NCBI GenBank assembly: GCA_008828725.1
Contig: MEHQ01000383.1
Span: 122,013 to 186,012 of the forward strand
DNA from: Saccharina japonica
Taxonomy: Eukaryota > Sar > Phaeophyceae > Laminariales > Laminariaceae
Reading direction: 5' to 3'
Length of the DNA: 64,000 bases
In this document: piece after piece, positions 23,112 to 34,504 of the stretch
Position numbering within the stretch: position 1 is the first letter of the stretch
Layout: every line of letters starts with the position of its first letter
Program-made: the position numbers and the translations under genes
The notes under the pieces: generated by a model
Told to the model about the DNA's origin: nothing
Seen by the model: the letters and a program-made list of their open reading frames with translations, nothing else
Databases searched by the model: none

Positions 23112-23655
23112 CTACCCCCCCCCCTCAGTCATATAAATATATGATATATTTATAGGTTGGGTTGGCGTCGGTTGGCAACGACGCTGTAAAACACGCCACT
23201 CGCTGCGTGAGCTAGACAACCAGGGTGCCGTTTTTTTTGTTATTTTTTTTTGGCGGTCACCAAAGCTGGCGGTCGAGTAGATCATTTGTGCGGGGTGGAG
23301 AACCTTTGTTCCGCACAAGGGGAATGGTCGTATCACGTAGTGTTAATATGGTAAGGCGTCCGCGAGGCAGTTACATAGTAAAACCCATTGCTGTCTCCGG
23401 AAGTGGCCACACCAGAAATTAAATTAACTCATTGAAGCTGTCGTCCATATGCAAGTCCGCCTCAGAGGCGGTTCTTAGCAGGATGCAGCTCACCCTCCAT
23501 GCGACTCGCCCAATACCTCACGGCGTTTCGCGCTTGGTGCAAGCAATGTCTGCCTGGTTGGTGAAAACCCAACGCGCTCCGTCCCGGCATTGTAGGGATG
23601 CGAGGGTCTATGGTCATATGACTACGGCCGTGCACAGACATGAGTACACCCCCCC
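23112..23655 (-). repeat. Family P element, longest copy (about 545 bp)
   Basis: Reads, in minus orientation, from GTACTCATGTCTGTGCACGG to CCTATAAATATATCATATAT. Both ends abut C runs on the + strand. The left-end segment alone also occurs at 33934-34040. Confidence 0.75.
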
Positions 23656-23684
23656 CCCAACCCACCAGCGATAAAAAATAGGGG

Positions 23685-26451
23685 GGGTCTCTAAAACCAA
23701 GTTAAAAAAGGGAACAAAAAACGAAAAAAAATAATGTTTTTCGCTCATTTCGTACTGTGATCACAGCGATCCGGTTTGTTTTTCATTCTGACCTTCCTAC
23801 GAGTGTGGTGTCGTTTTCTCTTCTTTTTTTACGCCCTTGGCCTGACTATAAAATGAACAATGTTGGCAACACAAGAAAGAAAAATCCGACGATTTTTGGG
23901 TTAGGGAGCCCCGTCATTTGGAAAAAAAAAACAGCCAAAAAATGCTACAGTACCTCTATCGTACCACGCTTCAGGCGTTCTTGCTGATACGGGGGAACCT
24001 ATTAATAGTACAATCAGAAATAATCAAATACCTGGTACGGTGCGTAAGTCATAATAGGGAGATACATGATTTTGGGGTCCATCGTTGGTCCTGGTTCTTC
24101 TGATTACTACATTAGCCGCCCCTCCCCCAGATACATACGAGTATCATACTGTAGGGGTACCCATTTTGCTGTCTCTGAAAGAGGCCACACCAGAGATCGA
24201 ATCAATTCATTGGAGGGCGCCTGCTACGATAGAGGTGCTGTACCTTTTTTTGGCTAAAATAGTTTCTGCATGACCTCTTGAAGGCTTTTTAACCCCAAAT
24301 CCTCGGAACGCCGTTCGTTTTTTGCAGTAATAGGACTTTTGCACACCTAGGCCTGGGCCATTATATTTCTTCATCGGGTTACACTTTCATTTTTTCTCAA
24401 AAATCATTTGTTTTTTACCTACTATTAGAATCGAGCTTTTTAAGTCAGGAATCTCTGAAAATAATAAGTGCACCTCTACCTTTAGCGCATGTGTCGGAGG
24501 CTGTCGTCCATATGCAAGTCCGCCTCGAAAGCGAGTCTTAGCAGAGCATGCAGCCCACCCTTCATGCGACTCGCCTAACACGTCACGTTTCGCTTCGCGC
24601 TTGGCGCAGAGCGATGTCTGCCTGGTTGGACCAGTGAAAACCCAACGTGCTCCGCCCCGGCATTGTAGGGATGCGAGGGTCTATGACCATGCCACTACGG
24701 CCATGCATGACACGCGGCTAATGAGTACACCCCCCCCCTATAGCTGTCATCCGTATGCAAGGCTGCCTCACAAGCGGTTCTTGGTAGGATGCAGCTCACC
24801 CTTGATGCGAATCGCGCCGCACCTCACGGCGCTTCGCGCTTAACCCCTTAATAACTGGTCCCAGGTATTTGGGGACAAACTACTTGGAATTAGTATGGGA
24901 TATTTTTTTCAGTTATGAATGGGTTCATGGCGCAGAGCAATGACTTTTCAATACTTTCGACAAAAAATGGTTGAAATACACTTGCTGTTCGGCGGGTTTC
25001 TGCGTATCATCGCACCAGCCGCAAAATAAGAGCCGTCCCGCTCAAGGGGCGTCGGCTAATTCGATTTTTAATACTTTCGACAAAAAATGGTCGAGAAAAT
25101 ACACTTGATTGATTTTCGGCGGGTTCCTTCGTCACATCGCACATCCGCCGTGAAAGCCGACCCTCGAAGGGCGTCGGCTTGCTCCGACTTGCCCTACTTT
25201 CGACAAAAAATGCTTGAAACACACACACTTGGTTGTAAAGCCTAACATCAACCGTAACCCCGACCGCCTCTGTGGGAAAAAAAAAACAGAATGGAGTTCA
25301 AATAATGAGGGATTACTGATTATAGCGAAAATGCCACCTTATAAGGGTGGCGGCTTACTTTCTGAGCTCCTTTACACATGAGGAGCTACAGTAGCTCGAC
25401 ATACCACCCGAAACATTCGACTGGGAATAATTTTTGTTTTGTTACGCAACCCGACCAACACGTCTACTCTCCACTAAGTAATAGTACTATTAATAGTACG
25501 GGGTACCATAGTAAATAGGACCAACGGTTCACACGAAAACCTATATGCTTTCCTATTTTTCCTAATACATATTCGGTCCTATTTGCGCTCTCGCTGGTGT
25601 CTGCGCTCTCTGCCCGCCGCTGATCTTCAATCGTGTAGCTTTCCCGCGAGGGCGTCCGCGTGGTCCTGGGCTATCTCCCCGCACACCGCCGCAGCCGGCT
25701 TCACCATCGCGTTGGGGACCGCCTTGGCGAACGCAGCGCGAACGCCTGTTGCACTTCGAAACCTGTGACCCGGCCAAAATAGAAAAAAAAACAAAATGCA
25801 ACCAAACTAAAATATGAGTTCCACAAATGGATCCAAGCCAAAATAGAAAAAAATGCAAGTAAAAACAAAATAAGAACAGAGAAACATGCAAAAAAAAAAA
25901 AAAACACGACTTCCTCAGACGTGTATACATACGTATCCGGCCAGAATAGAAACATGCAAACAATTTGTTTTTTTAGAAAAATAAAAAAACAACAACAAAA
26001 AACGAGTTCCACACAAAGGGATCCGGCCAAAAATAGAGAAATGGAGAGGAAACAAATATAGGAGTTCCACAACCGGTTTCTTTCGTGTAGGACGAGATAA
26101 TATGTAGGGTATGTGGCTAGGCACAAAAATCGAGAAAGTGGTTGGCACGCAACGTGTATATATGAGACGAATTTTCCTAACCCTAACCCTGACTCGTGCC
26201 TGCGGTATCAAGTATAATGGCATGGTATTCCATTGTCTATATCTGCTGTGTCGGGGTTTTGTGACGGCAGAGGTTTGTATCTTTCTATCACGGGGGGGGG
26301 GGCATAGTAAATAGGCCCAAATATAAATATTGTTCGTAAAAATGGGTAAAATATCTACCAGGCAGGTTTTCGTGTGCAAATATATCGACATATCGTATCA
26401 ATATATCGAAATATTGAACTTTCGATATATCGTAACAGGTATCAAAATATC
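23685..26451. repeat. Segment A, homologous to segment A' (26569-30091)
   Basis: The two start with the same GTCTCTAAAACCAAGTTAAA and run collinear for about 2.8 kb with a few percent divergence. A' is longer because it carries two MITE insertions. The N at 26565 separates them. Probably two haplotypes. Confidence 0.85.
25627..25762 (-). CDS. Terminal exon of an unidentified minus-strand gene (gene 3), copy A
   Basis: Minus-strand acceptor GGGTCACAG, then one base and 44 codons to TGA. It encodes FRSATGVRAAFAKAVPNAMV, then KPAAAVCGEIAQDHADALAG and KLHD. This is alternating hydrophobic/charged, helix-like and GC-rich against AT-rich flanks. The other copy (28926-29061) has the same length and differs at four sites, all silent. 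An opposing + frame is equally silent, because third positions coincide on the two strands. I prefer minus because it has an acceptor. Confidence 0.5.
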
Positions 26452-26564
26452 CAAGGCTTATCACGGTAGTCGATAATCGAGACGGGACGGGACGGTACTG
26501 TTTTTACTTGTTTGGCGGGAAAACAAATTAAGACGGGACGGGACGGGACGGTAAAATGACGACC
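26452..26564 (+). mobile_element. Left end of a hAT-like DNA transposon, interrupted by a contig end
   Basis: Starts CAAGGCTTATCACGGTA right after AAAATATC (26444-26451) and contains GACGGGACGGGACGG subterminal repeats. The matching right end is at 32026-32107. The start CAAGG fits the hAT terminal consensus. Confidence 0.7.
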
Positions 26565-26565
26565 N
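26565..26565. other. Single-N contig join between segments A and A'
   Basis: Sequence after the N restarts at the beginning of segment A. Confidence 0.9.
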
Positions 26566-27305
26566 GAGGTCTCTAAAACCAAGTTAAAAAAGGGAACAAA
26601 AAACGAAAAAAAAAATGGTTTTCGCTCATTTCGTACTGTGTATCACAGCGATCCGGTTTGTTTTTCATTCTGACCTTCCTACGAGTGTGGTGTCCTTTTT
26701 CTCTTCTTTTTTTACGCCCTTGGCCTGGCAATAAAAATGAACAATGTGGCAACACAAGAAAGAAAAATCCGACGATTTTTGGGTTAAGGAGCCAGCCCCG
26801 TCATTTGGAAAAAAAAAACAGCCAAAAAATGCTACAGCAGTACCTCTATCGTACCACGCTTCAGGCGTTCTTGCTGATACGGGGGAACCTATTAATAGTA
26901 CAATCAGAAATAATCAAATACCTGGCACGGTGCGTAAATCATAATAGGGAGATACATGATTTTGGGGTCCATCGTTGGTCCTGGTTCTTCTGATTACTAC
27001 ATTAGCCGCCCCCTCCCCCAGATACACACGAGTATCATGCTGTAGGGGGTACCCATTTTGCTGTCTCTGAAAGAGGCCACACCAGAGACCGAATCAATGC
27101 ATTGGAGGGCGCCTGCTACGATAGAGGTACATGGTATACCTTTTTTTCGCTAAAATAGTTTCTGAATGACCTATTAAAGTATTAAAAGCTCCTTAACCCA
27201 AAATCGTTCGTTTTTTGCAATAATAGGACTTTTTGCACACCTAGGCCATTATATTTGTTCATCGGGTTGCGCTTTCATTTTTTCTCAAAAATCATTCGTT
27301 ATTTA

Positions 27306-27502
27306 GGGCCCGTTTTAACGAAGAAAAAAAAAAATCAATTTGGAAAAAAAAAATCAAATCCGCTTTTCATTGGTCAACACGCTCACCAGCACCAAAGATT
27401 AGGGTCTTGGGGGGTGCTGGTGCGTGTGTTGACCAATGAAAAGCGAATTTGAATTTTATTTTTTCCAAATTGAATTTATTTTATACTCGTTAATATGGGC
27501 CC
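27306..27502 (+). mobile_element. PIF/Harbinger-like MITE, copy 1 (family M1)
   Basis: Terminal inverted repeats GGGCCCGTTTTAACGA / TCGTTAATATGGGCCC and long internal arms (CTTTTCATTGGTCAACAC / GTTGACCAATGAAAAGCG). Flanked by TTA on both sides. The allelic segment at about 24407-24425 shows the unfilled site with a single TTA. Confidence 0.9.
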
Positions 27503-27628
27503 TTACTTACTATTAGAATCGAGCTTCTCAAGTCAGGAATCTCTGAAAATAATAAGTGCACCTCTACCTTTAGCGCATGCGTCGGAGGCTGTCGTCCATA
27601 TGCAAGTCCGCCTCAAAAGCGGGTCTTA

Positions 27629-27837
27629 GGGCCTGTTTTAACGAAGAAGAAAAAAATTCAATTTGGAAAAAATAATATTCAAATCCGCTTTTCATTGGTC
27701 GACACACACACCAGCACCAAATATTAGGATCTTGGGGCATAATATTTGGTGCTGGTGCGTGTGTTGGCCAATGAAAAGCGAATTTGAATTTTATTTTTTC
27801 CAAATTGAATTTATTTTATACTCGTTAATACGGGCCC
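27629..27837 (+). mobile_element. PIF/Harbinger-like MITE, copy 2 (family M1)
   Basis: Same family as 27306-27502. Flanked by TTA (27626-27628 and 27838-27840). The empty site GTCTTAGCAGAGCATG is preserved at about 24536 in segment A. Confidence 0.9.
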
Positions 27838-28925
27838 TTAGTAGAGCATACAGCCCACCCTTCGTGCGACTCGCCTAACACGTCACGTTTCGCTTCGCGC
27901 TTGGCGCAGAGCGATGTCTGCCTGGTTGGACCAGTGAAAACCCAACGTGCTCCGCCCCGGCATTGTAGGGATGCGAGGGTCTATGACCATGCCGCTACGG
28001 CCATGCATGACAAGCGGCTAATGAGTACACCCCCCCCTGAAGCTGTCATCCGTATGCAAGTCTGCCTCACAAGCGGTTCTTGGTAGGATGCAGCTTACCC
28101 TTGATGCGAATCGCGCCGCACCTCACGGCGCTTCGCACTTAACCCCTTAAGAACTGGTCCCATGTATTTGGAGACAAACTACTTGGAATTAGCATGGGAT
28201 ATTTTTTTCAGTTATGAATGGGTTCATGGCGCAGAGCAATGACTTTTCAATACTTTCGACAAAAAATGGTTGAAATACACTTGCTGTTCGGCGGGTTTCT
28301 GCGTATCATCGCACCAGCCGCAAAATAAGAGCCATCCCTCTCAAGGGGCGTCGGCTAATTCGATTTTCAATACTTTCGACAAAAAATTGTCGATAAATAC
28401 ACTTGATTGATTTTCGGCGGGTTCCTTCGTCACATCGCACATCCGCCGTGAAAGCCGACCCTCGAAGGGCGTCGGCTTATTTCGACTCGCCCTACTTTCG
28501 ATAAAAAATGGTTGAAACACACACACACTTGGTTTTAAAGCCTAACATCAACCGTAACCCCGACCGCCTCTGTGGGGAAAAAAAAACAGAATGGAGTTCA
28601 AATAATGAGGGATTACTGATTATAGGGAAAACGCCACCTTATAAGGGTGGCGGCTTACTTTCTGAGCTCCTTTACACATGAGGAGCTACAGTAACTCAAC
28701 ATACCACCCGAAACAATCGACTGGGAATAATTTTTGTTTTTTACGCAACCCGACCAACAAGTCTACTCGCTACCAAGTAATAGTACTATTAATAGTAGGG
28801 GGTACCATAGCAAATAGGACCAACGGCTCACACGAAAACCTATATGCTTTCCTATTTTTCCTAATAAATATTCGGTCCTATTTGCGCTCTTGCTGGTGTC
28901 TACGCTCTCTGCCCGCCGCTGATCT

Positions 28926-29061
28926 TCAATCGTGTAGCTTTCCCGCGAGGGCGTCCGCGTGGTCCTGGGCTATCTCCCCGCACACTGCGGCAGCCGGCTT
29001 CACCATAGCGTTGGGGACCGCCTTGGCAAACGCAGCGCGAACGCCTGTTGCACTTCGAAAC
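28926..29061 (-). CDS. Terminal exon of gene 3, copy A'
   Basis: Same 136-bp exon as 25627-25762, with four silent differences. The acceptor is again GGGTCACAG. Its first base completes a codon left open by the 31436-31610 exon (AG + G). Joining those two exons is therefore possible in frame, giving ...TELRSFAS-R-FRSATGV... Confidence 0.5.
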
Positions 29062-30767
29062 CTGTGACCCGGCCAAAATAGAAAAACAAAAAATGCAACC
29101 AAACTAAATTATGATTTCCACAAACGGATCCAAGCCAAAATAGAAACATGCGAACATAAAACAAAATGCCAGGTAGGAAAATAGAAAACTGATAAATAAA
29201 ATAGAATCGTAGGACTTCCACAGACATATTGTACGTATCCGGCCAAAATAGAAACATGCAAATAATTTTTTTTTAAATGAAATAGAAGAAAGCAACAACA
29301 ATAAAAAACGAGTCCCACAAGAAAACGGATCCGGCCAAAACTAGAGAAATGGAAAGACAAAACTAAAATAGGAGTTCCACAATCGATTTCGTATACCTGT
29401 AGGACGAGAGAATGGAGGGTATGTAGCTTGGCACAAAAATCGAGAAAGAGGTTGACACGCACCGTGTATATACGATACGAATTTTCCCAACCCTAACCCT
29501 GACTGTGCCTGCGGTATCAAGCACGATGATATGGCATTGCATTGTCTGCTCTGCTTACTGCATGGACACATGCTACGATAGCCTGCATGCAGGCGCGCCA
29601 TGCTTTTTTGGGGGGGGGTCACGCGATGAGCTTTATACATACCTACCTCACCCCAAAAGTTGAAATCGGAGGAAGATAAAAAAAGTGACTCCCCGATTGA
29701 CAATCCCGTGTCCTAATTATACAATGAAGAATATTGCAACACAAAAAATGAAACGTCCGGCGGTTTCAGGTTGTAAGGAGCCCGATCGCACAGAAAACAT
29801 TCCAGCCAAAAAAAAGGTACAGTACCTCTATCGCAGCACGCGTCCATGCCAACGTAACGTCTTTGCTTTGCTGTGTCGTGATTTGGTGACGGCAGGGGTT
29901 TGTACCTTTCTATCACAGGGGGGGGGTAGTAAATAGGCCCAAATAGTGTTCGTAAAAAAAATGGGTAAAATATCTCTACCAGGTAGGTTTTCGTGTGCAA
30001 ATATATCGAAATATATCGAATTTTCGATATATCGTATCAATATATCGGAATATCGAACTTTCGATATATCGTATCAATATATCAAAATATCGAACTTTCG
30101 ATAGATCGTGCCTAACGTGTTAAGCCTTCTCTTATCCCCTGGCACCCCCGTGTTTTTAATGCTGACACTGAACGTAACATTCCGCCCCTAGGACAGATCA
30201 TATAGATCATTCTCAATAAAATGGTCTTGATATGTCAGGGAAGACAAATCCCTGATCTGTATGATCTGTATGATCTGTATGATGGGAGCGGCTACGGTAG
30301 AGGTGCACCTGCATACAGGCCATTTTCTGAGGGTGGGGGTCACTTGATTATAGTATAGGAGCTCTATACCCCACCCTAAAACTGATTTTGGAAGAAATTA
30401 AAAGTGCTCCCCGATGAAAAGTCCCCCATGACTTAAGTATGGAACGAAAAATATTCCAACACGAAAAAAAAAAAACCCATCGATTTTGCCTCAAGAACTG
30501 GTCTCACGATTTTGGGGACAAACTACTTGGAATTAGTGTGGGATATGTTTTGCAGTTCTGAGAGGGTTAAGGAGCCCCGTCGTTCAGGAACGAAAACAGC
30601 CGAAAAGTGCTACCTCTACCGTAGCACGCGTCTGATCTGCACCATCTGCATCATCTGCATGATCTGTATGATCTGTATGATCTACTCGTATCTAGACCAC
30701 GTTATCGAGTGGGAAGCCACAAAATACGCGTGATCTAGGACATGTTTCCTGAGGTCGGATCTGTACT

Positions 30768-30962
30768 ATACGGAGTTCGACGCAAGTCGACGAGGGAAGA
30801 AAGTGCTGAAATCTTCTCGCGAGAAAAATGCAAGGCACATACCGTAGTGGGGAGGGAGAGGAGCCTACTTGGTGACCCCGGATCTGAGTTACGACTAAAG
30901 AGGGAGAGAGAAAAGAACGGCGAAGATAATAAGTGGGATGACAGAAAAAAAAGAAAAAAATA
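30768..30962 (+). repeat. Poly(A)-ended retroposon-like family, copy 2
   Basis: Contains GACGAGGGAAGAAAGTGCTG, ATGCAAGGCACATACCGTAG and an A-rich end. Confidence 0.6.
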
Positions 30963-31004
30963 AACCCGCACGGTACCTCATAGCGGCGGGTTAGGATCTA
31001 GATG

Positions 31005-31310
31005 AGCTACCTGTAGATGATCTATCTGTAGGTGGTCTATCTGTAGATGATCTATCTGGAGATGATATATCCGTAGATGATCTATCTCGAGATGATATAT
31101 CTGTAGATGATATATCTGTAGATGATCTATCTGTAGATGATCTATCTGTAGATGATCTATCTGTAGAATATCTATCTGTCGATGATCTATCTGTAGATGA
31201 TCCATCCGTAGATGATCTATCTGTAGATGACCCATCCGTAGATGATCTATCTGTAGATCATATATATGTAGATGATGTATATGTAGATGATCTATCTGTA
31301 GATGATCTGT
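31005..31310 (+). repeat. 15-bp-type tandem array, GATCTATCTGTAGAT
   Basis: About twenty units of GATGATCTATCTGTA with small variants. The allelic array is at 32995-33260 and is shorter. Confidence 0.95.
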
Positions 31311-31435
31311 CCGTCCGAGGTGTCAAAGCTCAAAGCTTCCATGTATCAAATCTCGAAATCGTACCGATCAGTTCTGTCGATCATCGGTATCGTATCACTA
31401 ACCCCCGATGACGCAGCAGCAGCAGCAGTCCTCAC

Positions 31436-31610
31436 CTTGACGCGAAGCTTCGCAGTTCCGTGTTGGTGAACCCGCTGATAAGAATCACCGGCGAAGTCGA
31501 ACTTGGAGAAGCTGCCTCCTCGATCCCTTTCTTCCCAGCGTCCTCCTCCTGCCCAGGCGTCAAAGGTATTCCGCAACATCGGGCACATATCAGATCCCCA
31601 TCTTCTAGAG
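31436..31610 (-). CDS. Internal exon of an unidentified minus-strand gene, copy B
   Basis: Minus-strand acceptor CCAAATCGCAG and donor GTGAGGACT, 175 bp, starting with two bases of a split codon and ending with two. It encodes LEDGDLICARCCGIPLTPGQ, EEDAGKKGIEEAASPSSTSP and VILISGFTNTELRSFAS. The end resembles the first strand and helix of a BRCT-like fold, but the following exon does not confirm this. The CARCC cluster is notable. Confidence 0.5.
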
Positions 31611-32024
31611 CTGCGATTTGGCACCGGGATGGGTATATACTTCGTATGACCTGGGAGGAAGAAGTATTTTTTTTTGTTTTTTTTTCGATGTTGGTATCGT
31701 TTTCGTTTTGCATATCATACCCTTGAAAAACACCAAAAAAAAGGTTCTTATGTATATTATTTTTAGTTTTTGTCCTCTAACCCGGCCGCCCGAGGACACA
31801 CGCGCGCGCCACGCCCGCCCCGGTCCCAGTGACAAAATATCACCTCAGTAGGCTAGAACTAACTATTAATAACTGCAAAACGCCTACCAGGTACCTACTA
31901 CCGTGGGATGAGTCACAGCCCCCTATGCGTCTGTCGTTCGTTTCGTCTGATCTGTAAACAAAAACAGCGAAGTACCCCCCCCCCCCTCGCCCTCTGTCCT
32001 CTGGAGACAGGGCCGTTCTATCCT

Positions 32025-32025
32025 N
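32025..32025. other. Single-N contig join between segments B and B'
   Basis: The sequence before the N (GACAGGGCCGTTCTATCCT) overlaps 34116-34132 further on. The sequence after it is the right half of a hAT-like element. Confidence 0.9.
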
Positions 32026-32107
32026 GTAACAGTTTAACGACGGTTTAACCGTCCCGTCCCGCCGTTACCGTCGTTACCGTCCCGCCAAAATACCGTGATA
32101 AGCCTTG
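32026..32107 (+). mobile_element. Right end of the hAT-like DNA transposon
   Basis: Contains CCGTCCCGTCCCGCC repeats and ends TACCGTGATAAGCCTTG, the exact reverse complement of the left terminus at 26452. It is followed directly by AAAATATC (32108-32115), identical to the 8 bp before the left end. Confidence 0.7.
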
Positions 32108-32755
32108 AAAATATCGAACATTCGATACATCTGTCAAACGCGTTAAGCCCTCTCTTATCCCCTGGCATCCCCGTGTATTTAATGCTGACACTGAACGAAA
32201 CATTCCGCCCCTAGGACAGATCATATGGATCATTCCCACTGAAATGGTCTTGATATGTCAGGGAAGACAGATCCCTGATCTGTATGATCTGTGTGATGGG
32301 AGCGGCTACGGTAGAGGTGCACCTGCATACAGGCCATTCTAGCCTTAGAAGGGTGGTCACTTAAGGAGCTCTTTACCCCACCCTAATCATGATTTTGGAA
32401 GAAATTAAAAGTGCTCCCCGATGAAAAGTCCCCCATGACTCAAGTATGGAACGAAAAATATTCCAACACAAAAAAAAAAAATCCATCGATTTTGCCTCAA
32501 GAACTGGTCTCACGATTTTGGGGACAAACTACTTGGAATTAGCGTGGGATATGTTTTGCAGTTCTGAGAGGGTTAAGGAGCCCCGTCGTTCAGGAACAAA
32601 AACAGCCGAAAAGTGCTACCTCTACCGTAGCACGCGTCTGATCTGCATGATCTGCATGATCTGCATGATCTGTATGATCTACTCGTATCTAGTCCACGTT
32701 ATCGAGTGGGAGCCACAAAATACGCGTGATCTAGGACATGTTTCCTGAGGTCGGA

Positions 32756-32956
32756 TCTGTACTATACGGAGTTCGACGCAAGTCGACGAGGGAAGAAAGT
32801 GCTGAAATATTCTCGCGAGAAAAATGCAAGGCACGTACCGTAGTGGGGAGGGAGAGGAGCCTACTTAGTGACCCCGGATCTGAGTTGCGACTAAAGAGGG
32901 AGAGAGAAAAGAACGGCGAAGATAATAAGTGGGATGACAGAAAAAAAAAGAAAAAA
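32756..32956 (+). repeat. Poly(A)-ended retroposon-like family, copy 3 (allelic to 30768-30962)
   Basis: Near-identical to copy 2 and in the equivalent position of segment B'. Confidence 0.6.
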
Positions 32957-32994
32957 CCCCGCACGGTACCTCATAGCGGCGGGTTAGGATCTAG

Positions 32995-33260
32995 ATGAGC
33001 TACCTGTAGATGATCTATCTGTAGGTGGTCTATCTGTAGATGATCTATCTGTAGATGATCTATCTGGAGATGATATATCTGTAGATGATCTATCTGGAGA
33101 TGATATATCTGTAGATGATCTATCTGTAGATGATCTATCTGTAGAATATCTATCTGTCGATGATCTATCTGTAGATGATCCATCCGTAGATGATCTATCT
33201 GTAGATCATATATATGTAGACAATGTATATGTAGATGATCTATCTGTAGATGATCTGTCC
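32995..33260 (+). repeat. GATCTATCTGTAGAT tandem array, allelic copy
   Basis: Same unit as 31005-31310, with fewer copies. Confidence 0.95.
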
Positions 33261-33389
33261 GTCCGAGGTGTCAAAGCTCAAAGCTTCCATGTATCAAATC
33301 TCGAAATCGTACCGATCAGTTCTGTCGATCATCGGTATCGTATCACTAACCCCCGCTGACGCAGCAGCAGCAGCAGCAGCAGTCCTCAC

Positions 33390-33564
33390 CTTGACGCGAA
33401 GCTTCGAAGTTCCGTGTTGGTGAACCCGCTGATAAGAATCACCGGCGAAGTCGAACTTGAAGAAGCTGCCTCCTCGAGCCCTTTATTCCCAGCTTCCTCC
33501 TCCTGCCCAGGTGTCAAAGGTATTCCGCAACATCGGGCACATATCAGATCCCCATCTTCTAGAG
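33390..33564 (-). CDS. Internal exon of the same minus-strand gene, copy B'
   Basis: Same length and splice sites as 31436-31610. Six differences are visible: two silent, and four that change a residue, most of them conservatively (for example D/E and I/L). The two copies cannot be joined to each other in frame, in line with their being alleles rather than tandem exons. Confidence 0.5.
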
Positions 33565-33933
33565 CTGCGATTCGGCACCGGGATGGGTATATATGACCTG
33601 GGAGGAAGAAGTGTTTCTTATTTTCTTTTCGATGTTGGTATCGTTTTCGTTTTGCATATTATACCCTTGAAAAACACCAAAAAAAAAAGGTTCTTACGTA
33701 TGTTCTTTTTTAGTTTTTGTCCTCTAACCCGGCCGCCCGAGGACACACGCGCGCGCCACGCCCGCCCCGGTCCCAGTGACAAAATATCACTTCATTGTAG
33801 GCAATAATTAACTATTAATAACTGCAAAACGCCTACCAGGTACCTACTACCGTGGGATGAGTCACAGCCCCCTATGCGTCTCTGTCGTTCGTTTCGTCTG
33901 ATCTGTAAACAAAAACAGTGAAGTACCCCCCCC

Positions 33934-34040
33934 CCTATAAATATATGATATATTTATAGGTTGGGTTGGCGTCGGTTGGCAACGACGCTGTAAAACACGC
34001 CACTCGCTGCGTGAGCTAGACAACCAGGGTGCCGTTTTTT
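33934..34040 (-). repeat. Family P fragment inserted in a C run
   Basis: Identical in content to the left end of 23112-23655 (GGTTGGGTTGGCGTCGGTTG, GTGAGCTAGACAACCAGG). The equivalent place in segment B (about 31975-31988) is an uninterrupted C run. Confidence 0.75.
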
Positions 34041-34057
34041 TTCCCCCCCCCCCCCCC

Positions 34058-34070
34058 NNNNNNNNNNNNN
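34058..34070. other. Assembly gap (13 N)
   Basis: Thirteen Ns between a long C run and CAGCCCCCTC. Confidence 1.
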
Positions 34071-34153
34071 CAGCCCCCTCCCCCCCCCTGCCCCTCGCCC
34101 TCTGTCCTCTGGAGACAGCGCCGTTCTATCCTGTACACCAGTCCTCGGGATCG

Positions 34154-34455
34154 ACGCGTGCTACAATAGATGTATAGGTATACCGTTTTTTGGCTGAAAC
34201 GGTTTCTGAATGACCTAGTAAAGCCTCCTTAACCCAGAATCGTCGAAACTTTACTTCTTGCGTTGCCATATTCTTCCTTTTACACACCGAGGTCATGGGG
34301 ATATTCATCGGATGTATACTTCGAAGTAGCACTTTTATTCTCCTCCAAAATCAATGTTTAGACTACTGCAGGTATAGAGGCATAGAGAGCTCCTCAGGTG
34401 ACCACACCCTCAGAAAAATGGCCTGTATGCAGGTGCACCTCTATCGTAGATAGAG
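34154..34455. mobile_element. MITE with GCTACGATAGAGGT-type termini (family M2)
   Basis: Ends resemble CGCGTGCTACAATAGATG and CACCTCTATCGTAG, inverted to each other. Contents are GCTGAAACGGTTTCTGAATG, CTCCTTAACCCAGAATCG and AATGGCCTGTATGCAGGTGC. Other copies: about 24218-24440, 27110-27300, 29568-29855, 30283-30632, 32293-32641, 48533-48838, 49069-49350, 51100-51352 and 56066-57233. Confidence 0.7.
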
Positions 34456-34504
34456 TGCCACAATGTCCGTACGTATGTATATCCTTTTCAACCGTTGCTC
34501 CCTA

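Larger units (their letters stand above)
26569..30091. repeat. Segment A', second copy of segment A
   Basis: Collinear with 23685-26451, with two extra MITE insertions (27306-27502, 27629-27837). It continues without a break into segment B. Confidence 0.85.
30112..32024. repeat. Segment B, homologous to B' (32116-34133)
   Basis: Shares GTTAAGCC, CTTATCCCCTGGCA, a GATCTATCTGTA array, a minus-strand exon and the terminal CTGTCCTCTGGAGACAG with B'. Separated by the N at 32025. Probably the other haplotype. Confidence 0.85.
32116..34133. repeat. Segment B', second copy of segment B
   Basis: Collinear with 30112-32024. It differs by a family P fragment and a 13-N gap inserted in a C run at 33926-34070. 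Confidence 0.8.

Noticed and set aside
30742-32998. + ORFs encoding a basic/acidic protein (…STREESAEIFSREKCKA…) in two copies
   Set aside because: They fall within the dispersed poly(A)-ended retroposon family, which also occurs at 1455, 34505, 38163 and 54055 with broken frames.
31460-33596. + frame MLVNPLIRITGEVEL… in both B copies
   Set aside because: Shadow of the minus-strand 175-bp exon, which has proper acceptor and donor sites. The + frame has neither.
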